Assembly (NCBI GenBank): GCA_002293105.1
Contig: DBCP01000073.1
Coordinates: 3,182-12,295, forward strand
DNA: 9,114 nucleotides
Source: Bacteroidetes bacterium UBA955
GTDB taxonomy: Bacteria > Bacteroidota > Bacteroidia > NS11-12g > UBA955
Direction: 5' to 3'
Part shown: in pieces, positions 1-6,652 of the stretch
How the letters are laid out: each line of letters begins with the position of its first letter
How positions within the stretch are numbered: the first letter of the stretch is position 1
Translations under genes and position numbers: made by a program
Notes under the pieces: generated by a model
What the model was told of the DNA's origin: nothing
Seen by the model: the letters and a program-made list of their open reading frames with translations, nothing else
Database searches by the model: none

Positions 1-242
1 AGTGAATAATCGCCGTTCAAATAATAATGTCCGAAGAACTTTTCACTCTGCTTATCCCCTATTCCTGTATCGATCAAGATTTTGCGATCAAGGGTTTCAA
101 CCAACAGACATCGCATCGCCCAATTGCACAAGTTATTATCATCCGCGGGCACCCATTTTTGCCAAAGCACTTTAGGAACTACCCCAAACATCGCCCCGCC
201 ATCCAATTTGAAATTTCCGCTATGAACTACGTGAATTTTCAT
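1..242 (-). CDS. MBL-fold metallo-hydrolase, N-terminal part (cut by the left edge)
   Basis: The reverse strand opens with ATG at 242 and stays open to the edge, giving 80 residues that begin MKIHVVHSGNFKLDGG and continue with AMFGVVPKVLW. A short strand, the GGAMFGVVP segment and then LLVETLDRKILIDTGIGDK (about residues 47-65) match the first beta-strands of metallo-beta-lactamase-fold hydrolases of the lactonase-like kind. In these the phrase 'I-D-T-G-G/I-G' precedes the metal-binding HxHxDH motif. That motif would lie beyond the edge, so the metal ligands and the substrate cannot be judged. Only one base separates the start from the stop of map, so the gene is very likely co-transcribed with map and cystathionine beta-synthase. 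The fold is fairly certain; the function is not. AHL lactonase activity should not be assumed. Confidence 0.8.
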   Translation of the reverse strand, partial: MKIHVVHSGNFKLDGGAMFGVVPKVLWQKWVPADDNNLCNWAMRCLLVETLDRKILIDTGIGDKQSEKFFGHYYLNGDYS

Positions 243-243
243 C

Positions 244-1011
244 TTAGAAATCATGATAGACATCGGTTAGGGCTTCATGTCCCTCCTCGGTAATCAAAAT
301 GGTATGTTCAAACTGTGCACTCAATTTGCCATCGATGGTTCGAGCTGTCCACCCATCTTTGCGATCCACCTTGGCCCTTGCCTTACCTGCATTAATCATG
401 GGCTCAATGGTGAAAATCATACCAGGTTTCAAAATCGGACCTGTATTGGCATCTGCGATATGGGCTACGTCAGGTGCTTCGTGGAATTTCAAACCCACAC
501 CGTGACCGCAGAACTCATACACCACTGAATACCCATTCTTTTGGGCATGTTGGGCTATGTGGTAACCAATGTTATTCAGGCGATTGCCGGGAAAACACTG
601 TTGCATGCCAACTCGAAGGCATTCTCTGGTGGTTTCCACCAAGCGCTTGGCATAATCACTCACCTCTCCTGCGTAGTACATCTTGCAAGTGTCGCCATAG
701 AATCCACCCAAAATTGTTGTTACGTCAATATTTACAATGTCCCCATGTTCAATGATGGTATCGTTGGGTACGCCGTGACAGATTACATCGTTGGGAGAAA
801 TACAGCAGGAGTACTTGTATCCACGGTAGCCTTTGGTCGCCGGAATAGCGCCGTGATCACGCACAAATTCTTCGCACTTCTTATCGATATCGATGGTTTT
901 CATCCCTGGAACAACAAACTGTTCCAAGTATTTTAATGTTTCGGCAGCCAAATGAGCACTCTTTCGAATGCCTTCTATCTGCTCAGCGGTTTTAATAACA
1001 ATGGATGACAC
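244..1011 (-). CDS. map: Type I methionine aminopeptidase
   Basis: This cytosolic enzyme removes the initiator methionine from nascent proteins using two divalent metal ions. The protein is 255 residues, the usual length for a bacterial type Ia enzyme without an N-terminal zinc-finger extension. All five metal ligands are visible: D96 (VNIDV), D107 (GDTCK), H170 (CGHGVG), E203 (TIEP) and E234 (FEH). The substrate-binding histidines H79 (CHGVP) and H177 (FHEAP) are also present. The start is GTG at 1011; the next in-frame ATG is residue 37, too late for the fold. It begins 5 nt after the stop of cystathionine beta-synthase and ends 1 nt before the MBL-fold gene, so it is the middle gene of a tight three-gene unit. 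No Shine-Dalgarno sequence is apparent before the GTG, and translational coupling with the upstream gene is likely. Confidence 0.97.
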   Translation of the reverse strand: MSSIVIKTAEQIEGIRKSAHLAAETLKYLEQFVVPGMKTIDIDKKCEEFVRDHGAIPATKGYRGYKYSCCISPNDVICHGVPNDTIIEHGDIVNIDVTTILGGFYGDTCKMYYAGEVSDYAKRLVETTRECLRVGMQQCFPGNRLNNIGYHIAQHAQKNGYSVVYEFCGHGVGLKFHEAPDVAHIADANTGPILKPGMIFTIEPMINAGKARAKVDRKDGWTARTIDGKLSAQFEHTILITEEGHEALTDVYHDF

Positions 1012-1016
1012 GGATA

Positions 1017-2399
1017 TTATGATAAATTGCCTTTAGAAATGGCTTGTATGACGTCTTGCTTGGTGATAATATGCCAATTGCCGCCCATATCCATCATCAA
1101 AACGGCTGCATTGCTTTGATTGATTTTTGTGGATACTTCTTCGATGGTAGCCATATGAGATACAATTGGATAGGCTTTTCCCATGATATCAGCCACTGGC
1201 TTTTCCATAAGTTCACGGTTTTTCAACAATTCAGCGTACAGCTGCGCATCTTCAACCGCACCAACAAACTGATTGGAATCGTCCTTTACTGGCAACTGAG
1301 AAACGCTATATTTCTGCATCAAACCAATTACATGTTCGCAGGTATCTGTGGGCTTTACACTCAATAGAGGCAATTGTGCATGCCCGGCAATCAAATCCAA
1401 AGCCGTGGTTAAAGGTTTAGGGGCGATAAAACCGCGATCGCGCATCCAATCTTCGTTGTACATTTTACCCAAATAACGGGTTCCATGGTCATGAAAAATC
1501 ACCACAACCACATCCGAAGCCTTGAAGCGATCTTTCATTTGAAGTAACCCAGCAATGGCTGACCCCGCACTGTTTCCAACAAAAATGGCCTCTTCACGTG
1601 GGATTCTTCGGGTCATCACCGCTGCGTCCTTATCCGTAACCTTTTCAAAATGGTCGATGATGCCAAAGTCCACATTGGCAGGCAAAAAATCCTCACCAAT
1701 CCCTTCTGTGATGTAAGGATAAATCTCATTTTTATCAAAAATGCCTGTCTCCTTGTACTTTTTAAACACAGACCCATAGGTATCAATCCCTAGAATTTGA
1801 ATGTCTGGGTTCTGCTCTTTCAAAAACTTACCGGTTCCGCAGATAGTTCCACCTGTGCCAACGCCAACCACCAAATGGGTGATTTTACCTTCGGTTTGAT
1901 CCCATATTTCAGGACCTGTTTGCTCATAATGGGCTTTAGAATTACTCAGATTGTCGTATTGATTTGGTTTCCAAGCATTTGGAATTTCATTGGCCAATCG
2001 GGTACTCACACTATAATAACTACGGGGGTCTTCTGGGTCAACATCGGTTGGACAAACGATAACTTCCGCACCGAAGGCCTTCAAAGCATCCACTTTCTCT
2101 TTGCTTTGTTTATCGGTTGTTGTGAAAATACAACGATATCCTTTGATTACCGCTGCAATGGCCAAACCCATACCGGTATTACCACTGGTTCCCTCAATAA
2201 TCACCCCTCCAGGCTTTAACAAGCCGCTTGCCTCAGCATCCTTAATCATTTGCAATGCCATTCGATCTTTGATGGAGTTACCAGGATTGGTGGTTTCTAC
2301 CTTTGCATATACCGTACAAGGCAAATCCTTGGTGATGGTATTGAGTTTCACCATTGGCGTATTTCCAATGGTTTCCAAAATGTTCTGATAGACCCGCAT
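1017..2399 (-). CDS. cbs: PLP-dependent cystathionine beta-synthase with C-terminal CBS-domain pair
   Basis: The predicted enzyme condenses serine (or an activated serine) with homocysteine to give cystathionine, in transsulfuration. The 460 residues comprise a fold-type II PLP catalytic domain (about 1-325) and a Bateman module of two CBS repeats (about 338-395 and 400-457). K44 in NSIKDR is the expected PLP Schiff-base lysine, TSGNTG (71-76) binds the substrate carboxylate, and GTGGT (181-185) binds the PLP phosphate. EGIGEDFLP (232-240) resembles the EGIGxDF segment of cystathionine beta-synthases rather than the corresponding part of O-acetylserine sulfhydrylases, which favours this name. 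There is no N-terminal heme-binding extension. The Bateman module could sense AdoMet or adenine nucleotides, as in other family members. The ATG at 2399 directly precedes the conserved QNILETIGNTP opening. Cysteine synthase remains an alternative because the two families are close. Confidence 0.92.
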   Translation of the reverse strand: MRVYQNILETIGNTPMVKLNTITKDLPCTVYAKVETTNPGNSIKDRMALQMIKDAEASGLLKPGGVIIEGTSGNTGMGLAIAAVIKGYRCIFTTTDKQSKEKVDALKAFGAEVIVCPTDVDPEDPRSYYSVSTRLANEIPNAWKPNQYDNLSNSKAHYEQTGPEIWDQTEGKITHLVVGVGTGGTICGTGKFLKEQNPDIQILGIDTYGSVFKKYKETGIFDKNEIYPYITEGIGEDFLPANVDFGIIDHFEKVTDKDAAVMTRRIPREEAIFVGNSAGSAIAGLLQMKDRFKASDVVVVIFHDHGTRYLGKMYNEDWMRDRGFIAPKPLTTALDLIAGHAQLPLLSVKPTDTCEHVIGLMQKYSVSQLPVKDDSNQFVGAVEDAQLYAELLKNRELMEKPVADIMGKAYPIVSHMATIEEVSTKINQSNAAVLMMDMGGNWHIITKQDVIQAISKGNLS

Positions 2400-2406
2400 A
2401 TGGATG

Positions 2407-2414
2407 CAAATTTA
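2407..2414 (-). promoter_or_regulatory. Predicted -7 promoter element of the cbs-map-MBL unit
   Basis: The minus strand reads TAAATTTG, an exact match to the Bacteroidota -7 consensus TAnnTTTG, ending 7 nt before the ATG of cystathionine beta-synthase. A transcript starting at the usual distance would have a leader of only a few bases or none. No clear TTTG -33 element is seen; a TTTC lies about 22 nt upstream. Confidence 0.55.
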
Positions 2415-2491
2415 CCCTTCTCCGTTGGCTTTTTTAGAAAAATCCAAATTTCTGTGAGCGAATCGATTTCAATGAATAGGTTGGCAAGGAA

Positions 2492-3334
2492 ATGAGTGGT
2501 AATTTGGCCGATAGATTGCGTCTGATGAAAACCTGCTTAATCATCCCTTGTTATAACGAAGCAACGCGAATTCCTTTAGCGGAATATACCCATGCCTTGC
2601 AGCAAGATGCATTTTTGCAATTTGTTTTTGTCAATGATGGCAGCAAAGACGAGACATTTCCTGTGCTGAAACAGTTGCGTGATTCACAAGATTCTCCAAT
2701 AAAATCTCGGATTCATATTTTATCGTATAAAAACAATAAAGGCAAATCAAACGCAGTTTCATTGGGATTGAATATCGCCTACAGTACCATGATTGGCCAT
2801 TCAACGTCAACCCAATATCAATCTGAAATTGACATGGTCGGTTTCGACAATATTCAAGCCGATTACTTTGGATTTTGGGATGCGGATTTGGCAACTCCAT
2901 TTAGTGAAGTTGAATGGTTTTATCGTTTTAAAGAGAATTCTCAGACCAAACCGATATTAATCATAGGGTCCAGAGTAGCCCGATTGGGTGCCAATATACA
3001 GAGAACCCTATTCCGACATTATTCTGGACGATTGTTTGCCACTTTGATCAGTCAAGGTCTTGGCTGGAAAGTCCACGACACACAATGCGGTGCCAAATTA
3101 ATGCAGCCCGAATTGATTCCAGTTTGCTTCAGCAAACCATTCTATACTTCATGGTTGTTTGATGTTGAAATGTTGTTACGCATGCAACAGCACTTTGGTA
3201 AAAACGCTGAATCCATGGTTTTGGAGGTCCCTATTCGCACTTGGACCGACGTAGCAGGATCAAAGATTGGTTGGTCAGACTTTATCAAAGTCCCCTATCA
3301 AATATGGCGGGTATTCCGCGCCTATAAAAAATAA
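2492..3334 (+). CDS. Family-2 glycosyltransferase, ALG5/dolichyl-phosphate glucosyltransferase-like
   Basis: This is probably a cytosolic or membrane-associated GT-A enzyme moving a sugar from a nucleotide donor to a lipid phosphate. Two starts are possible. ATG 2492 gives 280 residues, with a near-consensus TAGGTTGG box (2477-2484) 7 nt upstream. ATG 2525 gives 269 residues and begins directly with the first Rossmann strand (MKTCLIIPCYNE), as is usual in the family. In the shorter numbering, NDGS (37-40) binds the nucleotide, NKGK is at 71-74, DAD (119-121, in WDADLATPFSE) is the metal-binding DxD motif, GSR is at 148-150, TQCGAKLM at 186-193 and DVEML at 213-217. The late W..VAGSK segment is also typical of ALG5-like proteins. 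About 20 extra residues lie between NKGK and DAD. No transmembrane helix is visible, unlike in eukaryotic ALG5. The donor and acceptor cannot be read from sequence. The gene is divergent from cbs and convergent with the DinB-like gene. Confidence 0.88.
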   Translation: MSGNLADRLRLMKTCLIIPCYNEATRIPLAEYTHALQQDAFLQFVFVNDGSKDETFPVLKQLRDSQDSPIKSRIHILSYKNNKGKSNAVSLGLNIAYSTMIGHSTSTQYQSEIDMVGFDNIQADYFGFWDADLATPFSEVEWFYRFKENSQTKPILIIGSRVARLGANIQRTLFRHYSGRLFATLISQGLGWKVHDTQCGAKLMQPELIPVCFSKPFYTSWLFDVEMLLRMQQHFGKNAESMVLEVPIRTWTDVAGSKIGWSDFIKVPYQIWRVFRAYKK

Positions 3335-3350
3335 TTGAATTGTATTTTTT
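3326..3350. terminator. Possible bidirectional terminator between convergent genes
   Basis: A perfect 8-bp inverted repeat, AAAAAATA / TATTTTTT with a 9-nt loop, covers the stop codon of the glycosyltransferase gene and most of the 21-bp gap to the end of the DinB-like gene. Each strand ends its stem in a T-run, so it could serve both genes. The stem is made only of A-T pairs and would be weak, hence the low confidence. Confidence 0.35.
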
Positions 3351-3355
3351 GGTCG

Positions 3356-3877
3356 TTAGAGCGACAAAGCATAACGCATTTGCGCCAAATGGTGCTCACC
3401 ATGCCAAGCATACAATCGAATAATATCACTGAGACTGACCATCCTACCCGATTCTGGATGTAGTAATGTTTTGGCCAAATGGGTCGCTGGATCTTTCAAG
3501 GATTCCAACAACAACAATGACCACTTCTGATGTAAACCCAACAAAATCAGGTAACTAGCTTCCTGATGAAATTGTGCATCTGGCGTTTCATTCCATTTGT
3601 TTTCATCCCAAGGTTGTATCATGTCTTGATCTTGGATAAGAATGTGCTTCGTTCTTACGTAGGCATTCAAATGCGCATCGGCCAGGTGGTGCACGATTTG
3701 ACGTAAATTCCAACCACCCTCTCTATATCCAATCTCCCATTGGTCTTCTTTCACAACAGAAATCACTTTGGCAAGCTCTGTAGGAAACTGCTGTATTATC
3801 ATCACATCGTTGAGCAGGGAACCCAAGGAACAGGATGCATCCCAATCAAATTCAGGCAATATTAATCCTTCCGACAT
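3356..3877 (-). CDS. DinB/YfiT (BstA)-like putative metal-dependent transferase
   Basis: The 173-residue protein is a predicted four-helix-bundle member of the DinB/YfiT superfamily, close in style to Bacillus YfiT (BstA). That group includes proteins annotated as putative metal-dependent hydrolases or bacillithiol S-transferases. The two signatures are REGGWNLRQIVHHLADAH (about 52-69), including H63/H64, and AWHGEHHLAQM (157-167), where H159 and H163 give the H-x3-H pair. Together they form the three-histidine metal site expected in this family. The ATG at 3877 starts one base after the serS stop, so it is probably co-transcribed and translationally coupled with serS. The reading frame is open 27 codons further upstream, but that stretch is antisense-free shadow inside serS and lacks family resemblance. 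The true substrate is unknown; thiol transfer is only one possibility. Confidence 0.85.
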   Translation of the reverse strand: MSEGLILPEFDWDASCSLGSLLNDVMIIQQFPTELAKVISVVKEDQWEIGYREGGWNLRQIVHHLADAHLNAYVRTKHILIQDQDMIQPWDENKWNETPDAQFHQEASYLILLGLHQKWSLLLLESLKDPATHLAKTLLHPESGRMVSLSDIIRLYAWHGEHHLAQMRYALSL

Positions 3878-3878
3878 A

Positions 3879-5150
3879 TCAATTGATCCACTCAAACCCA
3901 GTATATGGAACCAAAACATCTGGCACTTTGATGCCATTGGGCGTTTGATTGTTTTCAAGCAATGCGGCTACAATACGCGGTAATGCCAAAGCTGAACCAT
4001 TCAGGCTGTGCGCCAATTCGGTCTTGCCTTCCGCATTGCGATACCGACATTTCAAACGATTGGTCTGAAAGGTCTCAAAATTGCTAACAGAGCTGCATTC
4101 CAACCATTTTTCTTGGGCCGCAGACCAAACCTCCATGTCGTAGGTTTTTGCACTGGTAAAGCCCATATCGCCCCCACAAAGCAACAGCACGCGGTAGTGC
4201 AATCCCAATTTCTGTAATAAGCCCTGCACATAGTTCGACATATCTTCCAATACACCATACGAACTCTCAGGCTTAACAATTTGTACAATTTCTACTTTAT
4301 CGAACTGATGCAAACGATTCAAACCGCGAACATGAGCACCATAACTACCTGCTTCACGACGGAAACAAGGTGTGTAACCGGCATTTTTGACGGGCAATTG
4401 TGCTTCATTCAAAATCACATCGCGATACAAGTTGGTGATGGGCACTTCTGCGGTTGGAATCAAATACAAATCATCAACTCCGCAGTGGTACATTTGACCT
4501 TCTTTGTCAGGAAGCTGACCTGTTCCATAGCCACTATCTGCATTTACTAAAAGGGGCGGTTGTACTTCCATATAGCCTGCCTTTCCTGCTTCATTCAAAA
4601 AGAATTGAATGAGTGCTCGCTGGAAAATAGCCCCTTTGCCCTTGTAAACAGGGAATCCCGCACCCGTCAATTTAACGCCCAATTCAAAATCAATGATGTC
4701 GTATTTGGCAGTCAGCTCCCAGTGTGGTATACATTGGGCCGACAAATCGGGTTTGCTACCCCATAGCAAAACTTCTATGTTCTCTTCCGGCGTTTTCCCT
4801 TTGGGAACTTCCACCGATGGTGTATTGGGGATGGTTAATAAAAGCTGAGTCATGGCTTGGTCGCCCGCTTCAACATCGGCTTCCAATGTCTTTAACTGAT
4901 CTTTAATTTCCGCCGATGTAATTTTCAAAGCATCACCCGCTTCACGTTGTCCGGATTTGTACATTTCACCAATCTGCGCTGTGAGCTGGTTGCCTTTAGA
5001 TTGGAGCGTTTCCATCTCAGTTCTCTTGGCACGATTTTTCTCATCCATCTCCAACACTTGAGCAATCAAGGCGTTTCCATCCAAGCCTCTGATGGCTAGT
5101 CGTGAGGCCAAGTCGGCGGCGTTTTTTCTAATATTGGCAATCTGTAACAT
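3879..5150 (-). CDS. serS: Seryl-tRNA synthetase
   Basis: The enzyme attaches serine to tRNA-Ser, and to tRNA-Sec where present, in the cytosol; it is a class II aminoacyl-tRNA synthetase. The 423 residues are a normal family length. Residues about 28-105 are charged and helical, matching the N-terminal antiparallel coiled-coil arm that grips the long variable arm of tRNA-Ser. The catalytic domain shows TAEVP (233-237, serine binding), motif 2 around CFRREAGSYG (262-271) with R264, and motif 3 NGSALALPRIVAALLEN (384-400) with R392. The ATG at 5150 gives the standard MLQIANIRKN opening. The gene lies 62 nt after cca and 1 nt before the DinB-like gene. A cca-serS transcript is plausible, and a weak -7-like box in the gap may give serS its own promoter. 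Confidence 0.98.
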   Translation of the reverse strand: MLQIANIRKNAADLASRLAIRGLDGNALIAQVLEMDEKNRAKRTEMETLQSKGNQLTAQIGEMYKSGQREAGDALKITSAEIKDQLKTLEADVEAGDQAMTQLLLTIPNTPSVEVPKGKTPEENIEVLLWGSKPDLSAQCIPHWELTAKYDIIDFELGVKLTGAGFPVYKGKGAIFQRALIQFFLNEAGKAGYMEVQPPLLVNADSGYGTGQLPDKEGQMYHCGVDDLYLIPTAEVPITNLYRDVILNEAQLPVKNAGYTPCFRREAGSYGAHVRGLNRLHQFDKVEIVQIVKPESSYGVLEDMSNYVQGLLQKLGLHYRVLLLCGGDMGFTSAKTYDMEVWSAAQEKWLECSSVSNFETFQTNRLKCRYRNAEGKTELAHSLNGSALALPRIVAALLENNQTPNGIKVPDVLVPYTGFEWIN

Positions 5151-5160
5151 AAACTATGGG

Positions 5161-5168
5161 CAAATTTC
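5161..5168 (-). promoter_or_regulatory. Weak -7-like box upstream of serS
   Basis: The minus strand reads GAAATTTG, one mismatch from TAnnTTTG, ending 10 nt before the serS ATG. No TTTG element is seen at the expected -33 distance. It could be an internal promoter within a cca-serS unit or a chance match in an A+T-rich gap. Confidence 0.3.
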
Positions 5169-5212
5169 GTGATTTATTTTGAGGTATTCGTGGTTGATTT
5201 TACTACAACTTC

Positions 5213-6619
5213 TTAGCGAGGCGATATGTTCATAGATTGAGCAATCTCGTGGGCTTTTTCTAAGGCAATGTCCAATTCATTGGGTATGTGTCCGTCTAAA
5301 ATCAACTCTCTCACCGCCTCTTTGATTTTCCCAATGTCCTGGGGATCCTTGATTTCAAAGTAATTCTTGATGTGATTACCGGTTAAAACAGGCTGCCAGT
5401 TCCGCAATTCGTCTTTTGCCAGCACTTCATTGATTTTATCTTGAACCAAAACCAAGTTTCTAAGGTGTTTCTCTACTTTGGCTTCGTTTTTACTCGTTAT
5501 ATCGGCCCTGCATAATGTCACCAAATCTGTCACATGTTCACCGGCATCCACAATTAAACGTCGCACCGCACTATCTGTAACGGTTTCTTTTGAAAGTACA
5601 ATAGGACGCAAGTGGAGCAATACCAGCTTACTCACATAGCGCATTTTTTCATCCAATGGCAATCGCATTCGTTTGAAAATGCTTTTAACCATCCGTGAGC
5701 CTTTGTCTTCGTGTCCGTGAAATGTCCACCCAACTTTGTTATCAAACCGCTTGGTTGCTGGTTTGGCGATATCATGTAAAATAGCGGCCCATCTCAACCA
5801 TAGGTTATCTGTCAGTTCACAAATGTTGTCAAGTACCTGTAAAGTGTGATAAAAATTGTCTTTGTGAGATTTGCCATTTCTGGTTTCAACCCCATGTAGT
5901 GCCATCAATTCAGGGAAGATCAATGTAAGCAAACCCGTTTTCGACATCATATCAAAGGCACGACTAGGTTTTTCTGCCATGATCATGGCATTTACTTCAT
6001 CGGTAATACGCTCTTGAGATACAATTTCAATCCGATTGACATTCCGTTTAATGGCTTCAAATGTTTTTAATTCAATCCGAAAGTTTAACCTTGAAGCGAA
6101 ACGAATTCCACGCAACATGCGGAGTGGATCATCATCGAAGGTAACGTCAGGGTTATTGCAAGTTTTAATCACCCCGTTCTGTAAATCTTGAACCCCGTTA
6201 AAGGGATCATATAACTCTCCAAAATGATCGCTATTAAGCGATAGATACATGGCATTAATGGTAAAGTCTCTCCTATTTTGATCATCTTCCAATGTGCCAT
6301 TTTCAACCATGGGCTTCCGAGAATCACGACGATAACTTTCTTTTCTTGCACCGATAAATTCAATAATCCAATCATCGAATTTGATTTGTGCCGTTCCAAA
6401 ATTCCGGAATACACTTAACGTGCAATCGTTGTTAAAATTCTTAGCGACAGCTTGGGCAAAATCGACACCATTACCAACAACCACAATGTCGATGTCTTTG
6501 TTTTCATGCTTGAGAATAGAATCTCTTACAAAACCACCTACCACCCACGCTTTGAGCTTCATTTCATCGGCTGTTTTGCCAATGAGTTCAAAAATGGGAT
6601 TATCAAGGGGAGATTGCAC
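5213..6619 (-). CDS. cca: CCA tRNA nucleotidyltransferase with HD domain
   Basis: The enzyme adds or repairs the 3'-terminal CCA of tRNAs; it belongs to the class II poly(A) polymerase/nucleotidyltransferase family. In the 468-residue form, GGFVRD (28-33) is the nucleotide-binding turn and D42/D44 in KDIDIVV are the catalytic carboxylates. RRDFTINAM (116-124) and DDDPLRMLRGIRFASR (162-177) are the family motifs that select ATP and CTP. An HD phosphohydrolase-like domain follows, with H258 (FYHTL), H282/D283 (LHDIAKP) and HGH (301-303). The frame is open to a GTG at 6637. I chose the GTG at 6619 because an exact TAnnTTTG promoter box sits 4 nt upstream of it and inside the longer reading, and the homology starts after it (NPIFELIGKTADE). 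The gene is divergent from the membrane-protein gene and first in the cca-serS-DinB run. Poly(A) polymerase activity cannot be excluded from sequence. Confidence 0.95.
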   Translation of the reverse strand: MQSPLDNPIFELIGKTADEMKLKAWVVGGFVRDSILKHENKDIDIVVVGNGVDFAQAVAKNFNNDCTLSVFRNFGTAQIKFDDWIIEFIGARKESYRRDSRKPMVENGTLEDDQNRRDFTINAMYLSLNSDHFGELYDPFNGVQDLQNGVIKTCNNPDVTFDDDPLRMLRGIRFASRLNFRIELKTFEAIKRNVNRIEIVSQERITDEVNAMIMAEKPSRAFDMMSKTGLLTLIFPELMALHGVETRNGKSHKDNFYHTLQVLDNICELTDNLWLRWAAILHDIAKPATKRFDNKVGWTFHGHEDKGSRMVKSIFKRMRLPLDEKMRYVSKLVLLHLRPIVLSKETVTDSAVRRLIVDAGEHVTDLVTLCRADITSKNEAKVEKHLRNLVLVQDKINEVLAKDELRNWQPVLTGNHIKNYFEIKDPQDIGKIKEAVRELILDGHIPNELDIALEKAHEIAQSMNISPR

Positions 6620-6623
6620 GGCA

Positions 6624-6631
6624 CAAAGATA
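6624..6631 (-). promoter_or_regulatory. Predicted -7 promoter element of cca
   Basis: The minus strand reads TATCTTTG, an exact TAnnTTTG match, ending 4 nt before the GTG at 6619. The predicted transcript would begin at or very near the start codon. The -33 region is poor, with only a TTCG at about 24 nt. The box faces the promoter of the neighbouring plus-strand gene, 8 bp away. Confidence 0.5.
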
Positions 6632-6639
6632 GCACACCC

Positions 6640-6647
6640 TATATTTG
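6640..6647 (+). promoter_or_regulatory. Predicted -7 promoter element of the GT-C-like membrane protein gene
   Basis: The plus strand reads TATATTTG, an exact TAnnTTTG match, ending 5 nt before the ATG at 6653. A TTG at 6614-6616, 23 nt upstream of the box, is a possible but slightly distant -33 element, and it lies inside the start region of cca. A very short or absent 5' leader is implied. Confidence 0.5.
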
Positions 6648-6652
6648 TTGCG

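Noticed and set aside
27..293. Plus-strand open frame of 88 codons at the left edge
   Set aside because: It is antisense to the MBL-fold N-terminus and the 3' end of map, which have recognisable protein sequence on the other strand.
541..936. Plus-strand open frame of 131 codons
   Set aside because: It lies wholly antisense to map, whose metal ligands are all intact, and its translation resembles no family.
1797..2219. Plus-strand open frame of 140 codons
   Set aside because: It is antisense to the catalytic domain of cystathionine beta-synthase, with no recognisable protein content.
3878..3958. N-terminal extension of the DinB-like protein by 27 codons
   Set aside because: It overlaps the 3' end of serS in another frame. 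The ATG one base after the serS stop gives a family-sized protein.
6620..6637. Longer cca reading from the GTG at 6637
   Set aside because: It would contain the predicted cca -7 box within the coding sequence and adds six residues (MCYLCA) without family resemblance. It is not excluded.
6452..6652. N-terminal extension of the membrane protein by 67 codons
   Set aside because: This part is antisense to the conserved nucleotidyltransferase motifs of cca and is not hydrophobic like the rest; ATG 6653 after a promoter box is the better start.
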